Source: Aquificota bacterium
GTDB lineage: Bacteria > Aquificota > Aquificia > Aquificales > Hydrogenothermaceae
Reading direction: 5' to 3'
Length of the DNA stretch: 20,568 nt
NCBI GenBank assembly: GCA_013153795.1
Contig: JAADDV010000083.1
Span: 1-20,568 of the forward strand
Below, in pieces: positions 1-7,338 of the stretch. The position numbers and the translations under genes are program-made. The notes under the pieces were generated by a model, which was not told the origin of the DNA, did not search any database, and saw only the letters and a program-made list of their open reading frames with translations. Within the stretch, counting starts at the first letter, position 1. Each line of letters begins with the position of its first letter.

Positions 1-1199
1 GCACTTTCACCATCTCCTTTTGCTGAAGCTCCCATACCTCCGCCAATTGTTTCATAGTATGTAAAATACTCTCCTGTTTCTGGGTTTATACCGCCTATTG
101 TTATGTTATTCATTGTTCCTTGGGAAGCCGCTGGTATTTTATCTGGAATAGCTTTTGACAAAGCCTTTAAAACCACATCTACAATTCTCTGAGATGTTTC
201 TACATTTCCTGCAGAAACTGCAGAAGGAAACACAGCATCTACTATTGTTCCTTTTTTTGTTTTTATTTTTATAGGTCTAAAACATCCTGCGTTTGTTGGT
301 ATATCTTTTTCAGCTAAAGCTCTAAAAACATAATAAACAGCTGATGTTGTTATTGCATAAACAGCATTTAAACTTCCTTCTACCTGTTTATCAGAATCTG
401 AAAAATCCAGTAAACACTGGTCATCTTTTACTGTTATAGAAACAGAGATTTTTATTTCTTCATTTCCAAGTCCATCATCTTCTATGTAGTCCTGTGCTGT
501 ATACGTTCCATCAGGAATATTTTTTATTATCTGTCTCATTATTTTTTCTGAATATGTGAGAAGCTCTTTTCCATAAAATAAAACTTTTTCTAAGCTGTTT
601 TGTATACATAGTTCTTTTAGTCTTTTTATACCTGTGAGATTTGCTGATATTTGGGCTTTAAAGTCTCCGTCTCTCTCTTCAGGGGTTCTGACATTGTTCT
701 TTATAAAGTCTAGAATTTCTTTGTTTATTTTCCCTTTTTTTACAAGCTTTACAGGAGGTATATTTATCCCTTCCTGAAAAATAGAGTTTGATAGAGGCAT
801 TGAACCTGCTGAAATACCTCCAACATCTGCATGATGAGCTCTGTTTGCTACATAAAAAGAAGGTTTATCATCATCTATAAAAACAGGAGCTATGATTGTA
901 ATATCAGGTAAATGTGTTCCTCCTTTGTAGGGGTCGTTTAGTATAACCATATCCCCTTCTTCCATTTTTACACTTTCAATAGCAGATTTTACAGACATAG
1001 GCATTGAACCAAGATGAACAGGTATATGAGCTGCTTGAGCAATCATATCTCCATTTTCATCAAAAATAGCGCAGGAAAAATCCTTTCTTTCTTTGATATT
1101 AGCTGAAAAAGCTGTTCTTTGAAGGATTGCTCCCATTTCTTCAGCTATAGAGGAAAATCTGTTTTTAAAGACTTCAAGGAGAATAGGATTTACCTGCAT
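1..1199 (-). CDS. hyuB: N-methylhydantoinase B / oxoprolinase beta-type subunit (HyuB), C-terminus cut by window edge
   Basis: An open frame of about 399 codons runs from ATG at 1199 off the left edge without a stop. Translated by hand it begins MQVNPILLEVFKNRFSSIAE and includes NDPYKGGTHLPDITII, NRAHHADVGG and, near the edge, GGGMGASAKGDGES. These are hallmarks of the hydantoinase B/oxoprolinase family, which works with an ATP-using HyuA partner to open 5-membered cyclic amides (hydantoins, 5-oxoproline). Family members usually exceed 500 residues, so roughly the last quarter is outside the window. The start codon abuts the stop of the upstream DUF3592-like gene (TAAATG), with GGAG as ribosome binding site inside that gene's end, so translation is probably coupled. 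HyuA is not in the window. The true substrate cannot be told from sequence. Confidence 0.9.
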   Translation of the reverse strand, partial: MQVNPILLEVFKNRFSSIAEEMGAILQRTAFSANIKERKDFSCAIFDENGDMIAQAAHIPVHLGSMPMSVKSAIESVKMEEGDMVILNDPYKGGTHLPDITIIAPVFIDDDKPSFYVANRAHHADVGGISAGSMPLSNSIFQEGINIPPVKLVKKGKINKEILDFIKNNVRTPEERDGDFKAQISANLTGIKRLKELCIQNSLEKVLFYGKELLTYSEKIMRQIIKNIPDGTYTAQDYIEDDGLGNEEIKISVSITVKDDQCLLDFSDSDKQVEGSLNAVYAITTSAVYYVFRALAEKDIPTNAGCFRPIKIKTKKGTIVDAVFPSAVSAGNVETSQRIVDVVLKALSKAIPDKIPAASQGTMNNITIGGINPETGEYFTYYETIGGGMGASAKGDGES

Positions 1200-1721
1200 T
1201 TACTCTTCTCCATAGATGATTTTATGAAGCCATGATTTTACTGTCATAGCAAGTTTTGTAAGGTCTACCTCTGGATTGATTACCTCAATAAACAATGTGT
1301 ATAAGAAAACAGAAAGCATTCCAAAAAATACAAGAGTCTGGATAAACATCCCTGTATGGTAGTTTCTTTTTAAAAGACTGTCTTCAGGTTTGAATGGGTT
1401 ATAGTATATATCTATCTTTTTTCCTTCTGGAAACTTATCTACTATTTTTTTTATTGTGTTGTAGTCTGATTCTAGATTTGTTAAAAAAATCCTGTTTGAC
1501 CTGTATTTTTTTCCATTTACTTCATATTCATACTCAACAAGAGGATAATAAGCCTCATAAGCTATCTGATTTTCTACTTTTTTAACCTGGGATTTTACAA
1601 TGGTCCCTGTTGTTTTTTTGTAAAAAAATATCCTTACAAGTCTATATAAAAGATAAAGAGTTATAAGTCCTATAACAGCTACCCAGAATCCAAAAGGCAA
1701 AAACAAAAATCTATCTTCCAC
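1200..1721 (-). CDS. DUF3592-like two-TM membrane protein
   Basis: A 173-residue protein with a hydrophobic segment at about residues 9-32, an exposed middle part at about 35-120 and a second membrane segment at about 125-148. The middle carries GTIVKSQVKK, PLVEYEYEVNGKKYRSNRI and YYNPFKPEDS, the pattern of DUF3592 proteins: a TM segment, a small beta domain with a conserved YxY-NG-Y run, then a second TM. The function of that family is not known. The start is GTG at 1721, preceded by GGAG eight bases upstream. An ATG at 1735 is out of frame. The gene abuts hyuB with no spacer, so both are probably on one mRNA; this may hint at a membrane role near hydantoin metabolism, but it may also be chance packing. 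Confidence 0.75.
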   Translation of the reverse strand: MEDRFLFLPFGFWVAVIGLITLYLLYRLVRIFFYKKTTGTIVKSQVKKVENQIAYEAYYPLVEYEYEVNGKKYRSNRIFLTNLESDYNTIKKIVDKFPEGKKIDIYYNPFKPEDSLLKRNYHTGMFIQTLVFFGMLSVFLYTLFIEVINPEVDLTKLAMTVKSWLHKIIYGEE

Positions 1722-1937
1722 CTTTTTTTCTCCATTTTATGTTTTTGTATATTTTAGTATAACTTTGGGCTAAAAGATTGCTACTGATAGGATGACAAAA
1801 ACATAAAGGTTTTTATAAAAGTGTCCCGTTTCAGAAAAAGCCTCTTTTCGGGACAGTTGATTTTTCATTGTAAATTCTTAAATATTAAGGTCAAAAGCAT
1901 CAAATTTATAAACAAAAACGGGACAGGGAATTTTTAT
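1722..1937. other. Spacer between M28 peptidase and DUF3592 genes
   Basis: This 216-bp spacer holds no open frame worth calling. On the minus strand, AGTATA at 1756-1761 reads as TATACT, a possible -10 for the DUF3592-hyuB unit, but no convincing -35 is visible. The part next to the M28 gene is an inverted-repeat element, listed separately. Confidence 0.5.
1822..1925. repeat. 104-bp element bounded by TGTCCCGTTT inverted repeats, with an internal copy
   Basis: The left end TGTCCCGTTT (1822-1831) is matched perfectly by AAACGGGACA at 1916-1925. A third CGGGACA (1849-1855) pairs with the left end and, with AAAAG (1836-1840) against CTTTT (1844-1848) inside, makes a two-level hairpin. The second and third copies are both followed within a few bases by ATTTTT (CGGGACAGTTGATTTTT and CGGGACAGGGAATTTTT). 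No target-site duplication is clear. It resembles a small non-autonomous mobile element or a REP-like palindrome, and the hairpin may also stop transcription from the M28 gene. The identity is inference; the repeats are seen directly. Confidence 0.6.
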
Positions 1938-2801
1938 CTATAAATTAAAACACACGCCGTATATTCCTTTTATAACCTGGTACATTTTTTCAAAATCCAG
2001 TGTTGCTATAGTATCTGTTTTTCTGTGATAGTTTGGATTTCTATAAAAGGCTGTATCTGTAATCATAACTGCTTTATATCCAAAATGCCAGTAATTTCTA
2101 TGGTCTGAGTAGTCTACTCCCGGAACTATAACAGGAGCATTTATAGAATATGCTGGGATAGAGGAATGTTTTTTTATAAGCTCTCTTATTTTAACTGTTA
2201 TCTTTTTTTGTCCTGTTTTTCCAACAACACCAATAAAGTTTCCTGTTGATGGATATAAAAACTTCATAAATGGAAATGGAAAAGATTGGGAGTTTTCTTT
2301 ATCTGAAAAATATCCTATCATCTCAAGGCATATCATAATCTCAACGTCTGCTTTTTCTTTATAAAGACTTTCAGCATGGACATAACTTCCCATTTTTTTT
2401 GTTCCAAAGAAAGGCGGTTCTTCGTTTGGATAAGCTACAAGGTCTATACGATATTTTAATAAAGGTTTGTTTTCCTTTAAAAGTCTTGAAAGCTCTAAAA
2501 GACCTGCTACACCGCTTGCATTGTCATCTGCTCCAGGGGTATCTCCTGCAACATCGTAATGAGCTCCAATAACTATTCTTTTTTTGGCTTTTATATTAAA
2601 TGAAGCTATTATGTTTTTGTAGATTTTCCCTTCTGCTTCAAATGGTTGAATTGTTGTTTCTTCTGCGTTTTCTTTGAAGATGCCCTCTATGTAAGAAGCA
2701 GCTTTTTCCAAAGAATCTATGTTTAGATAGTTTCTGAAAGGTCTTATACTTGTGAGAAACTCTACATCTTTATAAACTCTTTCAATCTGTTTTGACTGCA
2801 T
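1938..2801 (-). CDS. M28-family zinc metallopeptidase (aminopeptidase-like)
   Basis: A 287-residue protein with the full set of M28 metal ligands and catalytic residues in order: H81 in GAHYD, bridging D92 in GADDNASG, catalytic E127 with ligand E128 in PNEEP, E160 in CLEMIGY and H259 in NYHRKTDT. The family uses two zinc ions to remove N-terminal residues from peptides (or, in glutaminyl-cyclase-type members, other reactions). There is no signal peptide or membrane segment, so it should be cytoplasmic, unlike many secreted M28 enzymes. Its first 20 bases overlap the end of the upstream methyltransferase gene, which suggests translational coupling. The start is the only ATG consistent with the alignable N-terminus. 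Confidence 0.9.
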   Translation of the reverse strand: MQSKQIERVYKDVEFLTSIRPFRNYLNIDSLEKAASYIEGIFKENAEETTIQPFEAEGKIYKNIIASFNIKAKKRIVIGAHYDVAGDTPGADDNASGVAGLLELSRLLKENKPLLKYRIDLVAYPNEEPPFFGTKKMGSYVHAESLYKEKADVEIMICLEMIGYFSDKENSQSFPFPFMKFLYPSTGNFIGVVGKTGQKKITVKIRELIKKHSSIPAYSINAPVIVPGVDYSDHRNYWHFGYKAVMITDTAFYRNPNYHRKTDTIATLDFEKMYQVIKGIYGVCFNL

Positions 2802-3414
2802 ACCCTATTATATGATAGTTCACTGGTATAAAAGGACTGTTGAATCTGACTGTTTTTATTTCAGACTGAGGGAAGAATGCCTTTATAAGCTTTCCTGTTT
2901 CCCTTTTTAAATCACAACCTTCAAAAAGCCATTTCCAGCCTTTATAAAGAATATCCTGTGTTTTTGATATTAAACCTTCTTTGGGAGCTTTTATATGCTC
3001 TATAAAAATAAAGACTCCTCCAGGTTTCAAAACCCTTCTTATCTCTTCTACTACTTTTACTGGTGATTGGACACTGCAGAGAACCAGGGTAGAAACAACT
3101 CCATCAAAAGAGTTGTCCTCAAATGGGAGATTTTCTGCGAAACCTTCTTTTACACGGATATTTAAAGGATATTTGTCAGCCTTTTTAAGAAAGTATGAAA
3201 GCATATCTTTACTTGGCTCTATAACTGTCAAGTTTGTTCCTTCTTTATAGTAAGGGAGGTTTGTTCCAGTGCCAGCCCCAATTTCTAAAACATTTTTTCC
3301 TAGCTTTGAAAAAAGCTCTTTTTTGTAATCGCCATAAACATGATGTAAATACCATTCAAGATTTTTCATAAAAGCTGCATTAAACTTACTTTTACATCCA
3401 CATGTTGTATTCAT
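2782..3414 (-). CDS. Class I SAM-dependent methyltransferase (Methyltransf_11 type)
   Basis: A 210-residue Rossmann-fold methyltransferase. Motif I is VLEIGAGTG at 42-50, followed by acidic E66 at the end of strand 2, then ENLPFEDNSFDGVVS around 94-108 and RRVLKPGG at 126-133 before the EHI strand. The GAGTGTNLPYY form and the overall length recall the small METTL7/UbiE-like group, whose bacterial substrates are mostly unknown. An unusual CGC (Cys5, Cys7) sits at the very N-terminus. The gene lies 13 bp after the P-loop kinase gene and overlaps the M28 gene by 20 bp, so the three are probably co-transcribed. The substrate is not predictable from sequence. Confidence 0.87.
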   Translation of the reverse strand: MNTTCGCKSKFNAAFMKNLEWYLHHVYGDYKKELFSKLGKNVLEIGAGTGTNLPYYKEGTNLTVIEPSKDMLSYFLKKADKYPLNIRVKEGFAENLPFEDNSFDGVVSTLVLCSVQSPVKVVEEIRRVLKPGGVFIFIEHIKAPKEGLISKTQDILYKGWKWLFEGCDLKRETGKLIKAFFPQSEIKTVRFNSPFIPVNYHIIGYAVKTD

Positions 3415-3427
3415 TTTATGCCCAGCC

Positions 3428-3964
3428 TTACAAATCTAATTTACTTTTTGTAATAATAATATCAAACTCTTTTAAAGAAGGCTCTTCTAATATTTCAAAC
3501 TGCTCTTTTATTACTTTTGGAGAAACAAATTTATCTCTGTTTTTTAAAAACTGTCTTTTTATTGAAAGATTTTTATCTGGTTTAAAAAACACAGCTATTT
3601 TTAAATAATCCTTTGCATCATATAAAAATTTATTTCTAGCTTTCTTTTTTAAATTTGTATTATCTATATAAACAATATTTTTCTTTGTTTCCTTAAGTTT
3701 TCTTTTAGCAATAGGGAGCAATTTTATTTTTTGCTTATTTGAATATTCATAAGCTTTCTTGTATAACTCTTTTTTGTCCTTTATCTTTGCTCCCGTTTTT
3801 AAAAACTCATCAAGCCGTATTTTATCAAAAGATATATACTCTATATCAAAATCTTTTGATAGATTACTGTAAAGAGTTGTTTTTCCACTACCTGATAAAC
3901 CTATAGGCATTATTAAAATCTTTTTATTTTTATTTGCTTTTAAAATATCTTTCAATATTTTCAT
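3428..3964 (-). CDS. P-loop kinase of the AAA_33 / polynucleotide-kinase-like type
   Basis: A 178-residue protein with Walker A GLSGSGKTT at 22-30, then SFDKIR at 45-50, where the Asp is placed like the substrate-binding Asp of T4 polynucleotide kinase and zeta toxins. YIDNTNL at 99-105 resembles the second-strand DNTN seen in AAA_33 proteins, and NRDKFVSPKVI at 142-152 looks like the lid with its arginine. Such proteins phosphorylate nucleic-acid ends, UDP-sugars or small molecules; which one applies here is open. The protein is very Lys-rich and its DNA looks even more AT-rich than its neighbours, which may point to transfer, though I have not measured this. It is the first gene of the minus-strand unit with the methyltransferase and M28 peptidase. 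Confidence 0.78.
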   Translation of the reverse strand: MKILKDILKANKNKKILIMPIGLSGSGKTTLYSNLSKDFDIEYISFDKIRLDEFLKTGAKIKDKKELYKKAYEYSNKQKIKLLPIAKRKLKETKKNIVYIDNTNLKKKARNKFLYDAKDYLKIAVFFKPDKNLSIKRQFLKNRDKFVSPKVIKEQFEILEEPSLKEFDIIITKSKLDL

Positions 3965-4045
3965 TCTTAACTTTAAATACCTACATCGAAAGAATTTTTT
4001 TCGTAAAATAAGGAAAGAATAACAAATTAAACTTTAGAGGAAAAG
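3965..4045. promoter_or_regulatory. Divergent intergenic region with CGAAA/TTTCG palindrome
   Basis: This 81-bp gap separates the kinase unit (minus) from the aminotransferase (plus). It carries an inverted repeat CGAAA (3987-3991) and TTTCG (3999-4003) and, directly after, TAAAAT (4004-4009) as a possible plus-strand -10. A -35 is not evident. GAGG just before the ATG at 4046 is the aminotransferase ribosome binding site. The palindrome could be an operator, but this is weakly supported. Confidence 0.35.
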
Positions 4046-5251
4046 ATGAACAAAATTTTAAAAAGTCTAAAACCCTATCCAATGGAAGAGTTAAACAAAA
4101 TAAAAGCTCAGCTTAAAGAAAAAAATATAAAAATTTATGATTTTGGGACAGGGGACCCTAAAGAGCCTACAGACCCTAAAATAAGACAGGCTCTTATAAA
4201 TGCTGTTCCAGAAGTAAGTCAGTATCCTTCTGTTTATGGAAAAGAAGAACTTAGAAACACTATCGCAAAATGGTTTAAAAATAGATTTGGTGTTTCTTTA
4301 GACCCAAAAACAGAGATTATCCCATCGGCAGGTTCTAAAGAAGCTATTTTTCATTTTCCTCTTGTTTTCATTGACCCAGAAGAAGATAAAAAAAGAGTTA
4401 TATTTGGAACCCCTGCTTATCCTGTTTATGAAAGGGGAACACTATTTGCAAATGGAATACCTCATCCAGTCCCTCTAAAAGAAGAGGATAGGTTTCTCCT
4501 TAGACTAGACAAGATAGAAAAATCTATTCTTGAGGAGACAAAAATCGTATGGATTAACTATCCTCACAATCCAACAGGAGCAACAGCCCCTTCTTTTTAT
4601 TTTGATGAAGTTTATGAGATATGTAGAGAGTATGACATAATTCTGTGTTCTGATGAGTGTTATACAGAGATTTATTTTGATGAAAGGGAAAAACCTCCTT
4701 CTGCTCTTCAGTCTGGTAAAGAGGGAATTGTGGTCTTTCACTCTCTTTCAAAAAGAAGTGGAATGACAGGATATAGAAGTGGCTTTATTGCTGGAGACCC
4801 AAATCTTATAACAGAATATAGAAAATACAGAGCTTCCTTTGGAGTTGCCAGCCCAGATTTTATACAGGCAGCTGCCATAGCAGCATGGTCTGATGAAGAG
4901 CATGTAAAAGAAAGAAGAAAGATTTTCAAGAAAAAAAGAGATATATTCCTTTCTTTTCTAGATAAAATAGGGCTAGATTATCTATACCCTGAAGCAAGTT
5001 TTTATATTTGGATAAAAGCACCTGAAGGAATAACAGGGAAAGAATATGCTAAACATCTTTTAAAATATGGTATCGTTGTATCTCCTGGAGAAAATTTCTG
5101 TGCAGGGATTGAGATTAAAGAAGGAAAATGTCAATCTGATTACTTTAGAATAGCCCTTGTGCCAACTCCAGAAGAATGTATTGAAGCTACAAAAGTTTGG
5201 GAGAAAGCCCACAAAGATTTAATTTCAAAGAAATCTTTATATTTTCGATAA
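4046..5251 (+). CDS. dapC: PLP-dependent aminotransferase, DapC-like (succinyl-DAP / LL-DAP type)
   Basis: A 401-residue class I/II (fold type I) aminotransferase. It has GTGDP at 34-38, NPTG at 175-178, the PLP-ring Asp D203 in SDECY, the PLP lysine K236 in SLSKRSGMTGYRSGF and the carboxylate-binding R368 in YFRIALVPT. The SLSKRSxxxGxRSGF signature is typical of the succinyldiaminopimelate aminotransferases (DapC) rather than of aspartate aminotransferase. That would place it in the DAP/lysine and peptidoglycan pathway in the cytoplasm. An LL-DAP aminotransferase or a broader substrate range cannot be excluded. It has a good GAGG ribosome site and stands first in a plus-strand block. The next gene has its own promoter starting right at this gene's stop codon. 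Confidence 0.82.
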   Translation: MNKILKSLKPYPMEELNKIKAQLKEKNIKIYDFGTGDPKEPTDPKIRQALINAVPEVSQYPSVYGKEELRNTIAKWFKNRFGVSLDPKTEIIPSAGSKEAIFHFPLVFIDPEEDKKRVIFGTPAYPVYERGTLFANGIPHPVPLKEEDRFLLRLDKIEKSILEETKIVWINYPHNPTGATAPSFYFDEVYEICREYDIILCSDECYTEIYFDEREKPPSALQSGKEGIVVFHSLSKRSGMTGYRSGFIAGDPNLITEYRKYRASFGVASPDFIQAAAIAAWSDEEHVKERRKIFKKKRDIFLSFLDKIGLDYLYPEASFYIWIKAPEGITGKEYAKHLLKYGIVVSPGENFCAGIEIKEGKCQSDYFRIALVPTPEECIEATKVWEKAHKDLISKKSLYFR

Positions 5252-5260
5252 TGTTATAAT
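5252..5260 (+). promoter_or_regulatory. Extended -10 promoter for the aldolase gene
   Basis: TGTTATAAT gives a perfect TGn extended -10 plus consensus TATAAT, beginning at the base after the aminotransferase stop. The -35 region about 17 bases upstream (around 5232-5237) is poor, as is usual for extended -10 promoters. Transcription would start near 5267, leaving about 40 nt of leader. Confidence 0.65.
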
Positions 5261-5305
5261 CTTTTTAAGAAAGAGATATAAAACATAAGTGTGGAGGGTT
5301 TTATT

Positions 5306-6682
5306 ATGCCAAAAATAGCAAAAAATGTTGAAGAATTGAAAAGTTTTTTATCAGGAGTTGTATCTACTGATAATGGAAATGTTTCTATACTAGATGAAAA
5401 AAAGCTCCGAGAAACAGTTATAGACGACCTTATCTATACTGCTGTATTTTCTGAAGATGAAAACACAAAAGAAGAAGCAAAAAGACTTATAAGAGAGATA
5501 GCAAATGAATTTGGAGCTATAGCAGCTTCTATTCATGATTTTTATATGGCAATGGGAAGAGGAGAAGTAGACAAAATAACAACCCCTGCTGTAAACATAA
5601 GAGGAATGACATACGATGTTGCAAGACAGATGTTTAAAGTTGCAAATAATCACAATGTTGGAGCTTTTATATTTGAGATAGCAAAATCAGAAATTGGATA
5701 CACCTTCCAGAGACCTTCTGAATACGCAGCATGCGTTTTGGCAGCAGCTATAAAAGAAGGCTACAAAGGACCTGTATTCATACAAGGAGATCACTTCCAG
5801 TTTAACGCAAAAAAATATGCAGAAGACCCAGAAAAAGAACTTCAGGCAATAAAAGACCTTACAGCTGAAGCCGTAGAAGCAGGTTTTTACAACATAGATA
5901 TTGACCCTTCTACCCTTGTTGATTACTCAAAACCAACTTTAAAAGAGCAGCAGTATCATAACTACGTATGTACAGCTAAAATGACCCAGTTTATAAGAGA
6001 AATAGAGCCAGAAGGGGTTACAATCTCTGTAGGAGGAGAGATTGGACACATCGGAGGTAAAAACTCAACAGTAGAAGAGTTTGAGGCATTTATGGAAGGA
6101 TATTTAGAAGAACTTCCTAAAGGAATGCCAGGAATATCAAAAATATCAGTCCAGACAGGAACAGAACACGGAGGTGTTCCTCTACCAGATGGAAGAGTGG
6201 CAGAAGTAAAACTTGATTTTAATGTTTTAAGGGATATCGGAAAAGTTGCAAGGGAAAAATATGGACTTGGCGGAACAGTTCAACATGGAGCTTCAACACT
6301 TCCAGATGAGCTTTTTGATAAATTCCCAGAAAGCAACTGTTGTGAAATCCATCTTGCAACAGGTTTCCAGAATATTATGTATGACCTTATCCCAGAAGAT
6401 TTCAGACAGAAAATCTACAGCTGGCTAAAAGAAAACCTTAAAAATGAATGGAAAGAAGGCTGGACAGAAGAGCAGTTTATATACAAAACAAGAAAAAAAG
6501 GTTTTGGACCATTTAAATACGAGTGGTGGACATTAGACGAAAAATACAAAAACAAAATTCTTGAAGCTTTATACAACAAATTTGAGTTTTTATTTGGAAA
6601 ACTAAATGCATTTAATACAAAAGACCTTGTTGAAAAATATGTAAAACCTGTAAAACTTCCTTACGGAGCTATCAGAAAATAA
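5306..6682 (+). CDS. Class II fructose-bisphosphate aldolase family protein, long form
   Basis: A 458-residue member of the class II (zinc) aldolase fold. Key sites are GDHFQ (catalytic Asp and first Zn His), GGEIGHIGG (like the GELGTIGG loop), GTEHGG (second His, the equivalent of GNxHG) and GTVQHGAST (third His, the equivalent of HGGSG). A C-terminal extension of roughly 100 residues, with GFGPFKYEWWTLDEKYK, is absent from classical enzymes of about 300-350 aa. It probably cleaves or forms fructose- or tagatose-1,6-bisphosphate, but sugar preference is not provable here. The frame is open from a GTG at 5291, but GGAGGG just after that GTG is spaced ideally for the ATG at 5306 (VIMPKIAKN context), so I start there. 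A terminator hairpin follows the stop codon. Confidence 0.82.
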   Translation: MPKIAKNVEELKSFLSGVVSTDNGNVSILDEKKLRETVIDDLIYTAVFSEDENTKEEAKRLIREIANEFGAIAASIHDFYMAMGRGEVDKITTPAVNIRGMTYDVARQMFKVANNHNVGAFIFEIAKSEIGYTFQRPSEYAACVLAAAIKEGYKGPVFIQGDHFQFNAKKYAEDPEKELQAIKDLTAEAVEAGFYNIDIDPSTLVDYSKPTLKEQQYHNYVCTAKMTQFIREIEPEGVTISVGGEIGHIGGKNSTVEEFEAFMEGYLEELPKGMPGISKISVQTGTEHGGVPLPDGRVAEVKLDFNVLRDIGKVAREKYGLGGTVQHGASTLPDELFDKFPESNCCEIHLATGFQNIMYDLIPEDFRQKIYSWLKENLKNEWKEGWTEEQFIYKTRKKGFGPFKYEWWTLDEKYKNKILEALYNKFEFLFGKLNAFNTKDLVEKYVKPVKLPYGAIRK

Positions 6683-6690
6683 TCAAATCT

Positions 6691-6715
6691 GGCAGGGTTT
6701 TCCCTGCCGTCTTAT
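6691..6715 (+). terminator. Rho-independent-type terminator after the aldolase gene
   Basis: A perfect 7-bp stem, GGCAGGG (6691-6697) and CCCTGCC (6702-6708), with a TTTT loop sits 9 bp after the stop. The following tract (GTCTTATATT) is T-rich but interrupted, so termination may be partial. Confidence 0.65.
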
Positions 6716-6751
6716 ATTAAAATTTACACATACCCAAAAGAGGTTCTTAAC

Positions 6752-7324
6752 ATGCCTACCACAGCAGAAAGAAAAAAAATCCAGAAACCACAGCCTTACA
6801 GATTCACCATAAAAGACCTCCAAAAGATGTATGAGATAGGACTGTTCAAACCAGAAGAAAAAATTGAGCTTATAAATGGAGAACTTGTTATGATGGCACC
6901 TATTGGATTTAGACATATGAAAACTGTTGATAAGTTAAACAAAATTTTAAGTAGTGTTTTAGCTGATTCAAACTATATTGTAAGTGTCCAGAATCCTATC
7001 AAAAAAAATGAAAAAGATCTTTTATATCCAGATATAGCTATATATCCAGAAGAAATATACAAAAAAGATGACATTCCAAAAATAAAAGACGCTGTCCTTA
7101 TAGTAGAAGTATCAGACACAACCCTTGAGTATGATAAAGAGAAAAAGCTTCCTATATACGCAAAAGGAAATGCAAAAGAGGTATGGATAGTAAACCTAAA
7201 GGAAAACTTTCTTGAGGTTTACACCCAACCATCAGGGAAAATATTTAAAAACCTAAAAATTTACAAAAAAGATGAAAAAGTAAAAATCTTTGATAAAGAA
7301 ATAAACCTATCAGAAATCTTTTAA
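6752..7324 (+). CDS. Uma2-family (DUF820) PD-(D/E)XK nuclease-like protein
   Basis: A 190-residue protein with the Uma2 layout. FTIKDLQKMYEIGLFKPEEKIELINGE carries the N-terminal Glu (E39) and is followed by MMAPIGFRH. P93-D94 in YPDIAIY and E119 in LIVEVSD form the PD...ExV core. The Lys cluster near 131-132 precedes PIYAKGNAKEVWIVNL. The active-site residues therefore look intact. Uma2 proteins are very common in cyanobacteria and thermophiles, often next to small toxin/antitoxin-like genes; their role is unresolved. GAGG eight bases before ATG fits the start. The stop (TAA, 7322-7324) shares its last base with an ATG at 7324, and the next gene is surely on the same mRNA. Confidence 0.85.
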   Translation: MPTTAERKKIQKPQPYRFTIKDLQKMYEIGLFKPEEKIELINGELVMMAPIGFRHMKTVDKLNKILSSVLADSNYIVSVQNPIKKNEKDLLYPDIAIYPEEIYKKDDIPKIKDAVLIVEVSDTTLEYDKEKKLPIYAKGNAKEVWIVNLKENFLEVYTQPSGKIFKNLKIYKKDEKVKIFDKEINLSEIF

Positions 7325-7338
7325 TGGAGAGTGTTATT

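Noticed and set aside
5291..5305. GTG start at 5291 for the aldolase
   Set aside because: The GGAGGG that overlaps these codons is spaced correctly for ATG 5306; no ribosome site precedes 5291.
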